DNA of 64,000 nucleotides from assembly GCF_037975245.1 (NCBI RefSeq), contig NC_092562.1:17497521-17561520 (forward strand), in the 5' to 3' direction. The notes beneath the pieces were generated by a model, which was given only the letters and a program-made list of their open reading frames with translations, was not told the DNA's origin and did not search any database. Each line of letters begins with the position of its first letter. The first letter of the stretch is position 1. The stretch comes from Apostichopus japonicus. Taxonomy: Eukaryota; Echinodermata; Holothuroidea; Aspidochirotida; Stichopodidae. The position numbers were made by a program, and so were the translations under genes. Positions 37,396 to 49,089 of the stretch are shown here, one piece after another.

Positions 37396-39124
37396 TTGAG
37401 AGCTCAGTGTAAGAAAAGAAGGGGGAGAGGGACGGTATTTTTTAACGGTTTGGGTGAGCGTCTGCAATGATTCGTAATGACATGTTATCGCAAGCGTTCA
37501 ACATGCTCAAATAAAAAGAATGAATGAGGAGGAATTCATATCACTTTTTAATCATTTTCTTGAAACAAATTGAGCGAATTGATCGCTAGTAATCTTGAAA
37601 TTGGTTTTATCACGGTCATTGTCATGTTTCTCATATGTACCTTTCTCATATAAAAGAATTCTGTACGTAATGTTATCAGAAATACTTTTAAAATGACACC
37701 AAAGAGATTAAAAATTCTTATCGAATTTGTTAATAATATTGTCTTTTAAGAGACACCGTAGACACGTTGCTCGGTTGGGTTTACTGCAATAGTGGCAAAT
37801 GGAGACCAATATCCGCACTTAGTGGACCTAATGTTATAGTCGTGCATTGACCTTGAACAGAGGGGCCTACCGTGAAAACGTACGGAAAATTCATCCTTTT
37901 ATATCTCAGCGAGACAATTCCACTGGATACAATAATACGACTCAAAAGTCCTTAGATGTGGTCATCATAACAATCACAATAAAAGATATGTATGAAAAGC
38001 AGATTAAAGATATGATGGAAACTCAAATGTGGACCAAAAACACGATGTCCCTACGGATGCTGTTTAGTGACATTTACATAATTTGTGTGTAGTAGGTTCC
38101 GTAGCTCTTTTGTGGAAAAACTTTGTAATATGCTTAAATTTGGTAGTTCATCCATGCTTTAGATTAATGAGAGACATAGATCATTACGTTTTATGAGGAG
38201 GGAGGCTATTTTTAAAAATCTGGGTAATAGGTACTGTAACTCTTTTCTTGGAGAAAGCTTGGAATATGCGGATAAGGAAGAAAGTTTCGAGTTCCTCCCA
38301 CGCATTAGATAAATGAGGGACCTAGTTCGGCACGCTTTGCGAGGATATCTCATATATTATGTGTAAGAGAAGCGGTGATTGTAAGAAAGGGAAGGGGAGA
38401 ATGGGGGGGGGGGTAAATGATGTAACCAGGGGGACCTAATAATTTTTCCTAAATGAGATTTAAAAAATTCATTAATGTAAGTAAATTTCATTACTGCCTG
38501 CTCTCGCTGATTTCTTTTAACCCTATAGAGCGGAGTGTGTGAGGTGAAGAAGGGTAGGGCAGGATGGGGGAGGGATGATAAATGACGATGTAACCAGGGG
38601 GCTGATAATTCGTTCAATAAGAGATTTGAATATATATATATATATATATATATGTAAGTTTATATCATTACTGCCTGCTCTCACTGATTTCTTTCAACCC
38701 TAAGTTACGCTTATCGGAAGACTATACGCCGATAATACAATTCTTTAACAAGGAGATGCTTCTAATTTATTAAACTGTGTAACTTTCACTAATCTATTTG
38801 GAAAAAATGCTTTTAAGTTGAAAGACTCAGTAAGGATCAATTAAGTAGAACAAAGATCGTTGCGTGCTGCGTGTAACGATGAAGTTTCCTACATTGGGAT
38901 GGAAGAGTATCAGGGAGTGTAAGATTGAGTGGGAAGTTAAATGACGGTGTAACTGAGAAATTAAAAAAAAAAATCTTAGTGATAAAATCATTATTGCTTG
39001 CTCTTTGCTGATTTAACATTAGAATAAGTGTCTCTAATCATTAGATATTCCTTTAACATACGAGGTTCGGTTGGGGAGGGGGGGGGGGATACTAGACGGA
39101 TTGACGGGGAAGAAGATTGGGAGC

Positions 39125-39454
39125 CAGTGGCGGAGCTAGGGATATTGGTCAGAGGGGCGAGAAAGGTCTGTACGGGCGCTTTCGACTTTATCTAAGCGGA
39201 GCGCCACCACAGGTTGGCGCAGAGCGTACAGAAATCTTTTGAGTAAAGATACTCCCTATATCGCCGGAAATGACCCTTTCGGTATAGGTGTTATCGCCAA
39301 CAAAATGTGACAAATGTCAATAGGTAGATGAGAGCGCAATAAAAAAGTATATAATCGCGAATAAGTAAAAAGTGGTGAATAGCTGAAAAGGGCGCCAGCT
39401 TCCCATTTGAGTCCGCCCCCCCCCCCGCCTGACTGTATGGACGCTCCACCACTG
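39125..39454. mobile_element. hAT-like MITE (CAGTGGCGGAGC family), copy 2
   Basis: Left end CAGTGGCGGAGCTAGG, right end GACGCTCCACCACTG. Internally very close to copy 1 but shorter. Same orientation as copy 1. Confidence 0.82.
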
Positions 39455-39625
39455 CCTGTTATGACATTAGAAACAAATACTGATATGAGATGAGTGTGGT
39501 ATATACCTACTGACGACTGATAACAGTATTATAATGCATGTTCTAGCCTTTTGAAATCGTATGAATCTAGCAGACAACATACAGGTACCGTCTGGTACCA
39601 TTATCCGTTTTGAGTGCTATTTAGG

Positions 39626-40490
39626 GGTTCTAGGACAAAATCCCCTGGACAATATCCCCCTGACCCATACAAAGCCTGCCTGCAACAACCAGGGATGGCC
39701 CAGGTGTGACAGTCAAGGCATGGGACATTGCACTGGTTAGGGTAACGTTCAGGGGATTGGTCAGGGGACTTGTCAGGGTACTAGTGAGGGTACTGGCGAG
39801 TGTAACTGTGAGGGCTCCTGTTAGGGTACCTGTGAGGGTACCGGTCAAGGTACTGGTCAGGGTACCGGTCATCATACTGGTCACTCTACCAGTCAGGGTT
39901 CCACTCAGTGTACTGGTTAGGGTACTGGTCAGGATACCAGTCCGGATACTGGTCAGGGGACTGGTCGGGAGATCATTGAGGGTAATTGCGAGGCTACCTG
40001 TTAGTGTGGCCATGGGATATAGCTCCATGATGTGACATTTAAGGGACCGGTCAAGGTACTGGTCAAATTACTGTTTATTGTACCAGTACTAGTAAGGGTA
40101 CGTGTCAGAGTATGTGTCAGGGTGCCTTTCAGGATACCAGTTGGGATACCGGTCGAGGTACGGGCCGGGGTACAGTCCAGGGTACTGGTCAGGGAGGGGT
40201 ACCGGTGGGGGTAACTGTCAGGCTCACTATTAAGGTACCGGTCGGGGTATGGTCGGAGTACTGGTCCGGGAACCACTGAGAGTACCAATGGAAATACTGG
40301 TGAGGGTACCGGATGACGGTACTGGATGACGATACCGGGGACCGGGATGACGCATTTTTGTAAAGAATTGATGGGATTTTTTATAGCTTGGGGAGATTTT
40401 GGCTTGGGTGGATTTGGTCCTAGGGGGATTTTGGCTCTGGGGGATTTTGTCCTAGGGGGACTTTGTCCGGGGGGATTTTGTCCTGTCACC
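39626..40490. mobile_element. 865-bp TIR element with 9-bp target duplication and minisatellite core
   Basis: The left end is GGTTCTAGGACAAAATCCCC; the inverse of the right end is GGTGACAGGACAAAATCCCC (17 of 20 identical). The 9 bases CTATTTAGG flank both sides exactly (39617-39625 and 40491-40499). Inside the right end, units of GGGGGATTTTGTCCT repeat about six times (40385-40487). No transposase. The size and duplication length resemble the element at 1863-2723, but the TIRs are unrelated. Confidence 0.8.
39735..40335. repeat. ~12-bp minisatellite (AGGGTACTGGTC-like)
   Basis: Roughly 45 degenerate 12-bp units inside the TIR element. The Val-Arg or Thr-Leu repeat frames on both strands follow from the 12-bp period. 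Confidence 0.9.
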
Positions 40491-40499
40491 CTATTTAGG

Positions 40500-43400
40500 T
40501 ATTACTATTGGACCAAAAACAGTATTAATGTCGGCACGAAACAAACGTTAAAGAAAGCTCAAATGTTGTTTGTCCATCTCTAACATCCCTGGTGGAACCA
40601 TGGAAATATTTGAAAATTGTCAGCACTGTGGCAAGTCCCCAGACATTTTGATATGTTACCATTATAGTTAACAAATTGGGTAAAGCCTGTTCAGGGAATG
40701 ATGATAAGCAGCCCCTCCACTTTTATGTGTTTGACAAAATACTATACACACTCAAAGCCAGATTTTTAAAGCAAAAAAATTATGGCTCAGGAACTAATGG
40801 TATACTGGCAGTTTTGAAATAAAATCGACAGTGAATATTACATGAATTGCATCAGAACATAATTTAAGTAATGTATAAATGCATGCGCAGTTGCAACTGT
40901 TCACTGTATGTTTATTTTTTTTCACTCCTCAGAGGAATACTGCTACAAACAGTCACAACAACAAACAATTTTCAATTGATCAGGAATACATCAGAAAGTG
41001 TCCCTTTCTGTTCACTACTGTACAGTATACTGTGTTGCTGACTCAAAACATAAACAGAGATAGAGGCAGTGTATGTGATTGCTTAAAATTCATCAAAAGT
41101 TGTTGACGATTTGTTTTTTTTAAAACTTCTACCCAGAAATCTGGCTTATTACCAAACACATACAGTAGTGGAGATTAGCATGATATTAAAGACGAGACAC
41201 AATACAAATTGTACAATCATATTCAAGCAGTTGATTGTATTTTCAATCCCAGTTTATATTTTCCACAAGATTTATTTCACATAAACCAGGATACTTGCAC
41301 TATTTCATGACCTCTCTCATACATGAGAAACATTTTGGGAACTAACTTATACCTCAAGTATTTATCTAGACTTACCAGTATAGGCTGTATCTAATACCGT
41401 AACCAATGCAAATTACCACAATATCATGGAGTTTCCATGCTTGGAGGGACAAAATTATACACAATACCCCTGGATTGCACAATTTCATACCTATAGTTAC
41501 AACTGTTGTGGTTTTACAGTATGTTTCATTGGGCTGCACTAGGTTTCCATGACATTGGTGCTAGTTGCATGTGCCTTTGCTGTATTCACTCCCCTCAATT
41601 TTGAGGGGAAATAATTTAATTTTGTTAAAAGAATAAACTGGTTCTTGGTGTAATAAAAGACCACAAGCTTTCAGTAATTAAGTCAGGCCTAACATTGTAA
41701 ACTTTTCCCATAGCATAACCCCTGAACCCCACTTGTAGAATTGTGAAACTGTGGTTCAGAAACAATGCAGTGTACCCCTGGAGATTTTGAGGGATAAAAG
41801 TTTGAAAGATTTTTATAATAGTAATCTGCTTAACAAATACCCTTAGTCCTGCACAAGTATCTGTGTGGTGGTTGTTGAAAATTACTGTACAATGGCTTGC
41901 TGATCTTGCTTGGAATACAAAATTAAAACATCTTAAAACATGAGAAATGCATTTAAGAACAGTTAAAGCAAGGTAAGGCAGCAAAATATCCAGTAACCTC
42001 AACACTTAAGCATCAGGACCACTTCAGTTGTATAACAAGTTCCATGTTCTTGACAAGCAGCTGCAAATGTTCCCTAATACTTACAAAAACATGTAGTGCC
42101 ACAATGTCACCAAACTAAAATATTTCAAGAAGTACATTGCAAAAGAATGAGTCCATTTATACAGTTAAATATGTAGAAGACTTCCCATGAAGTCATGAAG
42201 ACTGGTCTGCATTCTCTTGGTTCTGTCTGCTTGAAGCTTATAATATTAATTTCCTCTATCTTTTATATGGTGTAACAGTGTAACATATCCTGGAACTAGT
42301 TAGTTTTCTGTTACTGCTCTGCATTTATGTGAAGCAAATACTACATTACTGTGCCAATCCAACAACTATTCCCAGCAACTTCCTTACTCCATTGAAAGAT
42401 GTGCTGTGTCCCAGAGGATATACATGAGATGTGTGAATCTACTTCGCGATTTACAGGACATACTTTTGCTTTGCTTGGCATCGGCTTCTATGCAAGCTTT
42501 TAATTGATAAGCCCAACAAGGAGCTACTGTATACCACTATGTACAGCATGATGAAAAGCTTGGTTGATGATTGTATTCACCCCACTGTAAACTGTGTGAT
42601 AATCCTGCCTGGCATTTCTAATTAGAGCATATCCTTTGCTGTATTAGCCTGTAGATCTATCCATCTGTTGGTACGAAAAGAAAAACTTTCTCTTAAAGAT
42701 ATGCTGATGTGGTCCCAATTATAGCACGCGCAATATAGCTTGGAATGTTTTGCGATTACCGATTAGACCTCACATGACCTCACACTCTACAAATAAGAAA
42801 ACAATGAACTGCTTTACAAAACTAAATCTCCTGTAATTCAGCCAATATTTTAATCATCTCACAACCTTTCATATATACTATTTTCACTGTAAATTTCAAT
42901 TCGTTTATCCATCCCATTTTGGGCCCATTAATTCTTGATTCATCTTGCCTTGTATACAACATTACACATTTTATTTATGCAGCCATGCATTCAATTGGAG
43001 CTGAAACAGCTCCCTACCATAGCAAGTGCTTTTAAAAGTTGCAAGTCATTCAAGCTTTACCAATTGTAAAGATTTCAAAATTTAAATATACATGTACATT
43101 TTATGTGGACCTAGCCTGACAATTTGGTGTTGTCTTGCATTGACCTTTAAGATTAAAAACCAGAGAGTGGATATAGCTCTAGTGTAGTTAAATACTATGG
43201 ACATAGAGGAAAAGATACCACCACATTAACCAGATCATACAAAAGTTTTCATCCCTTCTGATTGTTTCTTTCTTCATTCCATAACTTTGGAATAAATTAC
43301 CTCAGATGTTACTCGTATTTGAGATAATAGAGTCCTATGGTATCAAGTTTATGCGATGTCAAACCTACAGAATATTAACTTACTTTTTGGTTAATTCAGA

Positions 43401-44308
43401 AAATATCTTCCATTTTGCTGTCAATGATGCAGTAGGTCACCACATCAGTCTATCCCAGACGGCATCTGTGCTCTAGCTATGACTGCTACCGTTCCAACAT
43501 TGACTTTTTCACTGCATGGCAGCTACATCGTACAGTGTTATTCCCTTGGATAGTGGGCTGTTGTCATTCATCTTGAGGTTGAGAATGTTGATCATCAAAT
43601 TTGTCTGAGAAAACATTAACAGTGCCAATCAAATAAATATCAAATGGTCAGAGTGTAGATGTGCATTATTTCAATTTTTTATTGTACACTTCTCTCCAAT
43701 ATATTTTGGGCCAATACAGAGCTCAGATCTTTAACACTGAATATTGCACATTTAGTCAACTTGGTATTACTTATGGATCTAAATAGACTTAACAAAATGA
43801 CTTACAGTATATGCAAGGGAGGGGATAGAAGGCTTTATCAAATTTTTGTGTTATATAGATTTTTGGAGGATGTTAACTTTTAATTAGGTGCACTCAGCTT
43901 TTGTAATAGTTACATTATGGAAATGTACTGACTCAATAACCTTTTGGATGCATGGCATTGTTATTTTGTACAAATTTTGGCTAGTTATAAATAAGACACT
44001 TGAAACACAATGCATCACTTGAGAGACTTAGATTAAAGGTATTCTGCATTGGCCCAAATTTGATGCTGGATTTTCAAGTATTATATCCTTTAACTGTTTT
44101 TATTGATACCCTCACTGGGATATTCAGACATCTTACAGTACAGTGGTGTTTAGAATGTCTGAGAATATTTTGGAGAGTAAAGACTTCCAAGAACTTTTTG
44201 AAAAGTTCTAGCAATTAGAGCATCTCTTATTCAATACAGGCTACTTGTAAGTTACATTTGCATGGTGACTTCAGTCTCTAATAATCTAGGCATAGCTACT
44301 GTACAGTA
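40500..44308. other. No gene seen
   Basis: About 3.8 kb of AT-rich sequence. The longest frame (126 codons, - strand, 41625-42005) shows no domain or splice evidence. Confidence 0.4.
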
Positions 44309-44910
44309 TAGTAAAGGCTTCATAATTGACGCACCCCCGTAATTGACGCACCTTAAATTATTACTAGCAACGATGCAGCAGGCCACCTAAACTTTTTTGC
44401 AGTCAAACAGAATTACATATTTCATGAGTTTGAATCCATTTGAGGTATTTGCTGACCAAAGTTTGGTATATTTTAAGCTTTTAACACCCCTCCCCCCAGT
44501 TTTGCACGTTTTTTGGCCATTTGGAAATCTTACACCCTTAAAATACCCAACATTACCTCAATATGATAACACTACTCTCTGGGACATGACCTGTCAGAGC
44601 TTAGAGGCTCAGAGCATAGCAAACAGCAACTAAAGTCAATGGATGTATACTAAGGCCTACACTACAGTTAGCTTATCGACGAATGTGTCAATTTAGGGGT
44701 ATGAAAGAACTTGACACGGCAGACATTTTGTGGTCAAATTCTGCTCAATTGTACGGTGCATAAGCACAGAACCTTAAATATTTTGAGATCAGAACATTTC
44801 TGAGGAACTACACATATGAAAAACACATACAGTTGAGTAATTTGGATTTTTCCTTGATAGATATCATTGATCAAATCCTTAAGTGCGTCAATTGTAAGCC
44901 CACCATGCTA
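44309..44910. mobile_element. TIR element, TTGACGCAC family, copy 3 (602 bp)
   Basis: Left end GGCTTCATAATTGACGCAC, right end GTGCGTCAATTGTAAGCC. A second TTGACGCACC sits just inside the left end. TA borders both ends. This is the most compact complete copy and defines the family. Non-coding. Confidence 0.8.
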
Positions 44911-45658
44911 CAGTATCTGGTCATGATTAGGGCAATGTACAGTAACATAAGTGTCCAGCAAAATCTAAGGCCATATATGATACATACATGCACAGTAGGC
45001 TAAGAAGTTAAGCTGACCTACTTGAAATCTAATTTCTCTGGCAGTTGGTATTAATTTGTAGCTCAAACTACAGACCAGTTTACCCTTGACCCAATGCTAA
45101 GGTAGTGTTAGGACTTGGACTATGGCCTAGGCTACAGCCGAACGTAGGCTAGGCCTTACAAGTTTTAGGCTAGAAGCTAGTCTAGACTATAGCATTGAAA
45201 TATGGATATGAACAAATAACGGATCTGTATGCAACAACGTTATAATATCAACGTTATTAATATCACCAAACTTTATTGACTAATCTCATGGACCTTACCT
45301 GAAGTTGTTGGTGAGACGTTTTCGTGTTAACGGTACTTTTTTAAGAAAAAGTCAACAAGGAAAGAACCTGGGCACGAAAACCAAACTACCCGGCGAACGA
45401 CTGACCCGATCTCAAGCCCCAGTCCCCTTGCATCGAGAGGGAACAGATACTACACATCATCTTATATTAGCCGAAACTGTTATTGGGTTGCATGCAATGC
45501 AGCCTACGGGTATGCTTTAGCGTTAGCCCTGAGGTATACAGTGTACACAGTGTAGAGCGTATACACTGAATACAGGCTACTTCCGCTGTCAAAAAACTAC
45601 GGATGCCTGTACGTCAGGTCAACTTATATACCAACTGGGGGATATACTTTGAGAGCAA
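44911..45658. other. No gene seen
   Basis: Contains GTACACAGTGTAGAGCGTATACAC-like short inverted motifs near 45540-45570 and otherwise nothing recognisable. Confidence 0.4.
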
Positions 45659-45862
45659 GACTTAGGTTTACCGTAAGGGTTTGACCAATTGGATTTTTCC
45701 TTGCCAAATGACCCAAAAAGTAGGTAGCAACTTATAACGACTGATATGCAGTCCTAGTACCATAAGGTATACTGATGTAAAATTTCAAGTTGATCCAATC
45801 ATTTCACCTCAGGTAAACCTAAGCACCAACTTGGAGAAGTAAACGTAAATACCAATCCAGTG

Positions 45863-45911
<49 letters not shown>
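45659..45911. repeat. Inverted-repeat element plus (TA)n tract
   Basis: ACTTAGGTTTACC near 45661 and GGTAAACCTAAG ending near 45832 are inverted. They are followed by TAAATACCAAT and then (TA)n at 45864-45911. The same pieces (GGTATTTGTGTTTACTT beside (AT)n, then the CTTAGGTTTACC pair) occur inverted at 26824-26913. Confidence 0.6.
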
Positions 45912-45914
<3 letters not shown>

Positions 45915-46342
45915 AATTGTACAATTGTGCTATGAAACCAACTGTGGCTGGTCTGGAACTCGACCGAGTCGCCGGGAACACGATGCGTTTCGGTATTAGA
46001 CCAGGATCTATATGATCCGTAACTCATACAGTGAATCTAAAAATAAATTCCGCATGTGATTGGAGAATTGAGCACATCTCCTGTGAATATCATGTAGTGC
46101 GTGGGGGGGGGGGCAGGCGGATGCACCTATCACTTCTTGAGATTGTTCCAATCTGCGTGAAAATGCCCCACCACCCACCCCCCACAACCCCTACGCCCCA
46201 CCCCTCTTATCACTTCCCGATGGGTTACAAAACTTAAACAATAACCTTCGCCCGTAGTACCAAAACCTTGACAAAATCCGGCAGCACACCACTTCATCGA
46301 TAGATAACGAGTCTAGTGATCGGGCTGTGTATAAGTGATGCT
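45912..46342. other. No gene seen
   Basis: Contains a G run at 46102-46112 and C-rich stretches near 46165-46205. Confidence 0.4.
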
Positions 46343-47570
46343 AGAGGTCGTGCATATGGCAAGCCCTTTAACATTTACCTCGCAATTAGACTTAAGTCGA
46401 ATACATTTCACTTAAGTGGAATACATTCTACTTAAGTGAAATGTTATTCCACTTAAGTAAAATGTATTCAACTTAAGTGGAATTCAATATCCCTTAAGTA
46501 GAATTCCATTTCTCTTAAGTGGAAATGGACATTTCTATTTCACTTAAGTGGATATGCCTCCCACTTAAGTGGAATTGTATTTCACTTTAGTGGAAATGCA
46601 TTCCACTTAAGTGGAATTGTATTTCACGTAAGTGGAATACATTTCCACTTAAGTGGAATACATTTCCACTTAAGCTAAATAGCCCATCTATTTCACTTAA
46701 GTGGAATACAATTCCACTTAAGTGAAATGCATTTCCACTTAAGTGAAATACAATTCCATTTAAGTGGAATGCATTTCCACTTAAGTGGAATTGTATTCCA
46801 CTTAAGTGGAATACAATTTCACTTAAGTGGAATAATATCTTTTGCTCGTCAATTTCCCTTAAGTGGAATTCTATTCTGCCAAAGTAAAATACAATTCCAC
46901 TTAAGTGGAAGTGTTGATATGTGGCTTATATATAAATACAATTTAGGGTAATGTTCGGTAATGTTATTTTGGTAATGGTATTCATCTGGTACAAGGTCAG
47001 GTATGTACGTACTCACCTTGCACGGATGTTAAGTGCTAGCTGGATCCCGATGGACAGCCGATATTCATTGTGCACATATCGACACCACGTATCGCGGTAA
47101 GTTGTTTATAATGGCGCGCAAAGGCATGGGCAAAGTTTTGCGTTGAATGTACTAGCCAATCACATTCCACTTAAGTGAAATAGACTATCCAATCACATTT
47201 CACTTAAGTGGAATTGTATTCCACTTAAGTGAAATAGAAAGGAAATTCCACTTAAGTGGAATTGTATCCACTTAAGTAGAATAAAATTCCACTTAAGTGA
47301 AATGCATTTCCACTTAAGTGAAATACAATCCCCTTAAGTGAAATAGATTAAGCTTAAGTAAGATGCAGTGACAAGTTGATGAATTCAGCTTAAGTAAAAT
47401 ACAATTAAGCTTAAGTGGAATGGTATTCCACTTAAGTGAAATAGAATTCCACGTAAGTTAAATAGTATTCTGCTTAAGTGATATTGAATTCCACTTAAGT
47501 GAAATGTATTCGACTTAAGTCGAATTGCGAGGTAAATGTTAAAACGGCTTGCCATACGTGCACTGACCTA
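46343..47570. mobile_element. Fold-back element made of CTTAAG palindromes
   Basis: The ends are inverted copies over about 70 bp: ATGGCAAGCC, TTTAACATTTACCTCGCAAT, GACTTAAGTCGAATACATTT and CACTTAAGTG occur in that order from both sides. Between them are about 35 exact CTTAAG sites plus variants, in two blocks (46384-46910 and 47163-47525). Most are centres of TTCCACTTAAGTGGAA or TTTCACTTAAGTGAAA, spaced about 20 bp apart. The 250-bp centre lacks the motif. No target duplication was resolved. A 74-codon frame here is an artefact of the repeat. Confidence 0.85.
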
Positions 47571-48789
47571 AATGGAGTGTAACCACTCCCGATTTTGCAA
47601 TTTCCCAAGATCAGGCCCGAAAAATCCCAAGACATTCCAAGAACACTGTGCTGTATGGATTTCTAGCAATATCCAGCGATATCTAGGGATGAATATCCCA
47701 AGATCTTACCTAAACTGAAGGCAGATAGAGAATCGAAACCTTCAGTGTACTGAACTTGAAACTGCGTCTTTCGAAATGAAAAGAATGTCGGGAATTGCAC
47801 AATAAACAAATCAAAGTTATTTATTTCAGTCTCATTTCAATTATTCGAATTTGTTAAGCAAACAGCAGATATCACATCATATAAGTGAGCATGAACATGG
47901 CGTTCCAGGATGAACAGCCTCTAAACCATGGGCGCAGATCCTGGTGCGGACAGCGGGACGCGTCCCCATCAACTTTTTCAGTAGTGGGGACATGATATAC
48001 CGTGTCCCCACCAATTTGTCTTGACCAATAGCTGCATTTCAAGTTCCCCTGTATTGAACCTTGGCGCAGTTAGATCCAGCCCAGCCCCCGGTTCCTACGC
48101 CCTTGCTAACCACTGCGTCACAGCAACTGTTGAGAAATAATGCTATTTTTTCTTCAAAATGGAACCCAGGGAGATGTTCAAAATGCTGTACTTGTAAACA
48201 GGATAACTCAACACGTACACCTTTATTGAACTTCATATTTCAAATGGTCTTAAAATTGGCATTATTTTCAGTGATTAATACTACATGACTCTAGGTTTGG
48301 CAGTAACTTGTGAAAATGTTTCATAGTGAAAATAAAACAATGTCATGTAACTCATTAATTATTAAAGGGGTGGCAGAGCTGCTTTTCTTGCTCAAATTGA
48401 TCAAAGAATATGTCCATGTGCTCATACATAGAGCATCTGTATGTCTTTATTTCACATAGGAAGACTGTTCTCTCTGGGTATTGAAACATTTTGGAATATA
48501 AATTCTACATTTTTGAGTCCTTAAAAGATCTTAATTCTTTTGATTGCCTTGTTGCTAAAGTAATGGTCAAGGCAACGTTTCCTGAATCTGCATAGCTCAT
48601 GTCGCAGAGCGGTTGAAAACTATTAATATACAACAACCAGTTAAAACAACAGTATCAGGCAGTATTTTAGCACCCTCCGTTCCATTTTTGAAGAAAAAAT
48701 TACGATTAAAACATTGAACACTTCTATCGCTTAGCGTACAATTTCCGAGGAAACAACACCGTGAAACTGGAGAACATTTATGAATAAGA
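47571..48789. other. No gene seen
   Basis: A G-plus-C-richer patch at about 47935-48110 resembles a decayed transposon but was not resolved. Confidence 0.35.
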
Positions 48790-48960
48790 AAGGTTTGATT
48801 TGTCTGCTTTGAATTAACGTATGACTGGCAAGATGCGTCGAGCGCTCTCTATCGGCCTCGTTTTTGGTCAGTTTGCAACTTCAGAGGAACAATAGAAACC
48901 CGAAAAAAACTTTTAAAACGAACAAAGGATTCACAAACCTTTGTTCTACGTAAAAGATAA
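48790..48960 (+). repeat. Copy B of a coding-like block followed by a hairpin
   Basis: Closely matches 51401-51573 but its frame is broken. It shares ACTGGCAAGATGCGTCGAGC and CAACTTCAGAGGAACAATAG. A perfect hairpin follows: GAACAAAGG (48920-48928) with CCTTTGTTC (48938-48946). Unknown family. Confidence 0.6.
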
Positions 48961-49036
48961 GCAGAATGAAAATAAAATAAAACTGTTAGCAAACTGCTTA
49001 TCCACTAGAGAGCCTGTGCAATAGAATGTGTAAAAG

Positions 49037-49075
49037 TTTCGATCCTAGCAGGATCTTCTTCAGAGGCTAAAAAAA
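49037..49075 (-). pseudogene. Penelope-like 3' end relic
   Basis: On the - strand this reads AGCCT, CTGAAGA, GATCC-TGCTA-GGATC, GAAAC, identical to 18448-18480. It then jumps directly to TTTTACACAT, skipping the GTCAGGCCAACTTAC present in the first copy. It abuts the LINE fragment to its right. Confidence 0.7.
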
Positions 49076-49089
49076 TAAGATAAGCAGAA

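Larger units (their letters stand above)
37019..39454. mobile_element. Composite insertion bounded by two direct MITE copies
   Basis: The whole block is flanked by an exact 8-bp duplication CCTGTTAT (37011-37018 and 39455-39462). Inside, the right flank of copy 1 (TTGAGAGC) and left flank of copy 2 (TTGGGAGC) are near-identical. Both MITEs point the same way. The 1.73-kb interior (37396-39124) has no convincing gene. It contains a degenerate repeat marked by ATTACTGCCTGCTCTC and CTGATTTC (about 38490, 38670 and 38990) and an (AT)n tract at 38630-38652. Confidence 0.7.

Noticed and set aside
39630-40035. Frames of Thr-Leu and Val-Arg repeats on both strands
   Set aside because: They result from a 12-bp minisatellite, whose period is a multiple of three.
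41625-42005. 126-codon - strand frame as a membrane protein
   Set aside because: Hydrophobic content follows from T-rich DNA; no homology or splice context is recognisable.
46343-47570. CRISPR-like palindromic repeat array
   Set aside because: The spacing is irregular, the spacers are themselves repeats, the host is a eukaryote and the array has transposon-like inverted ends.
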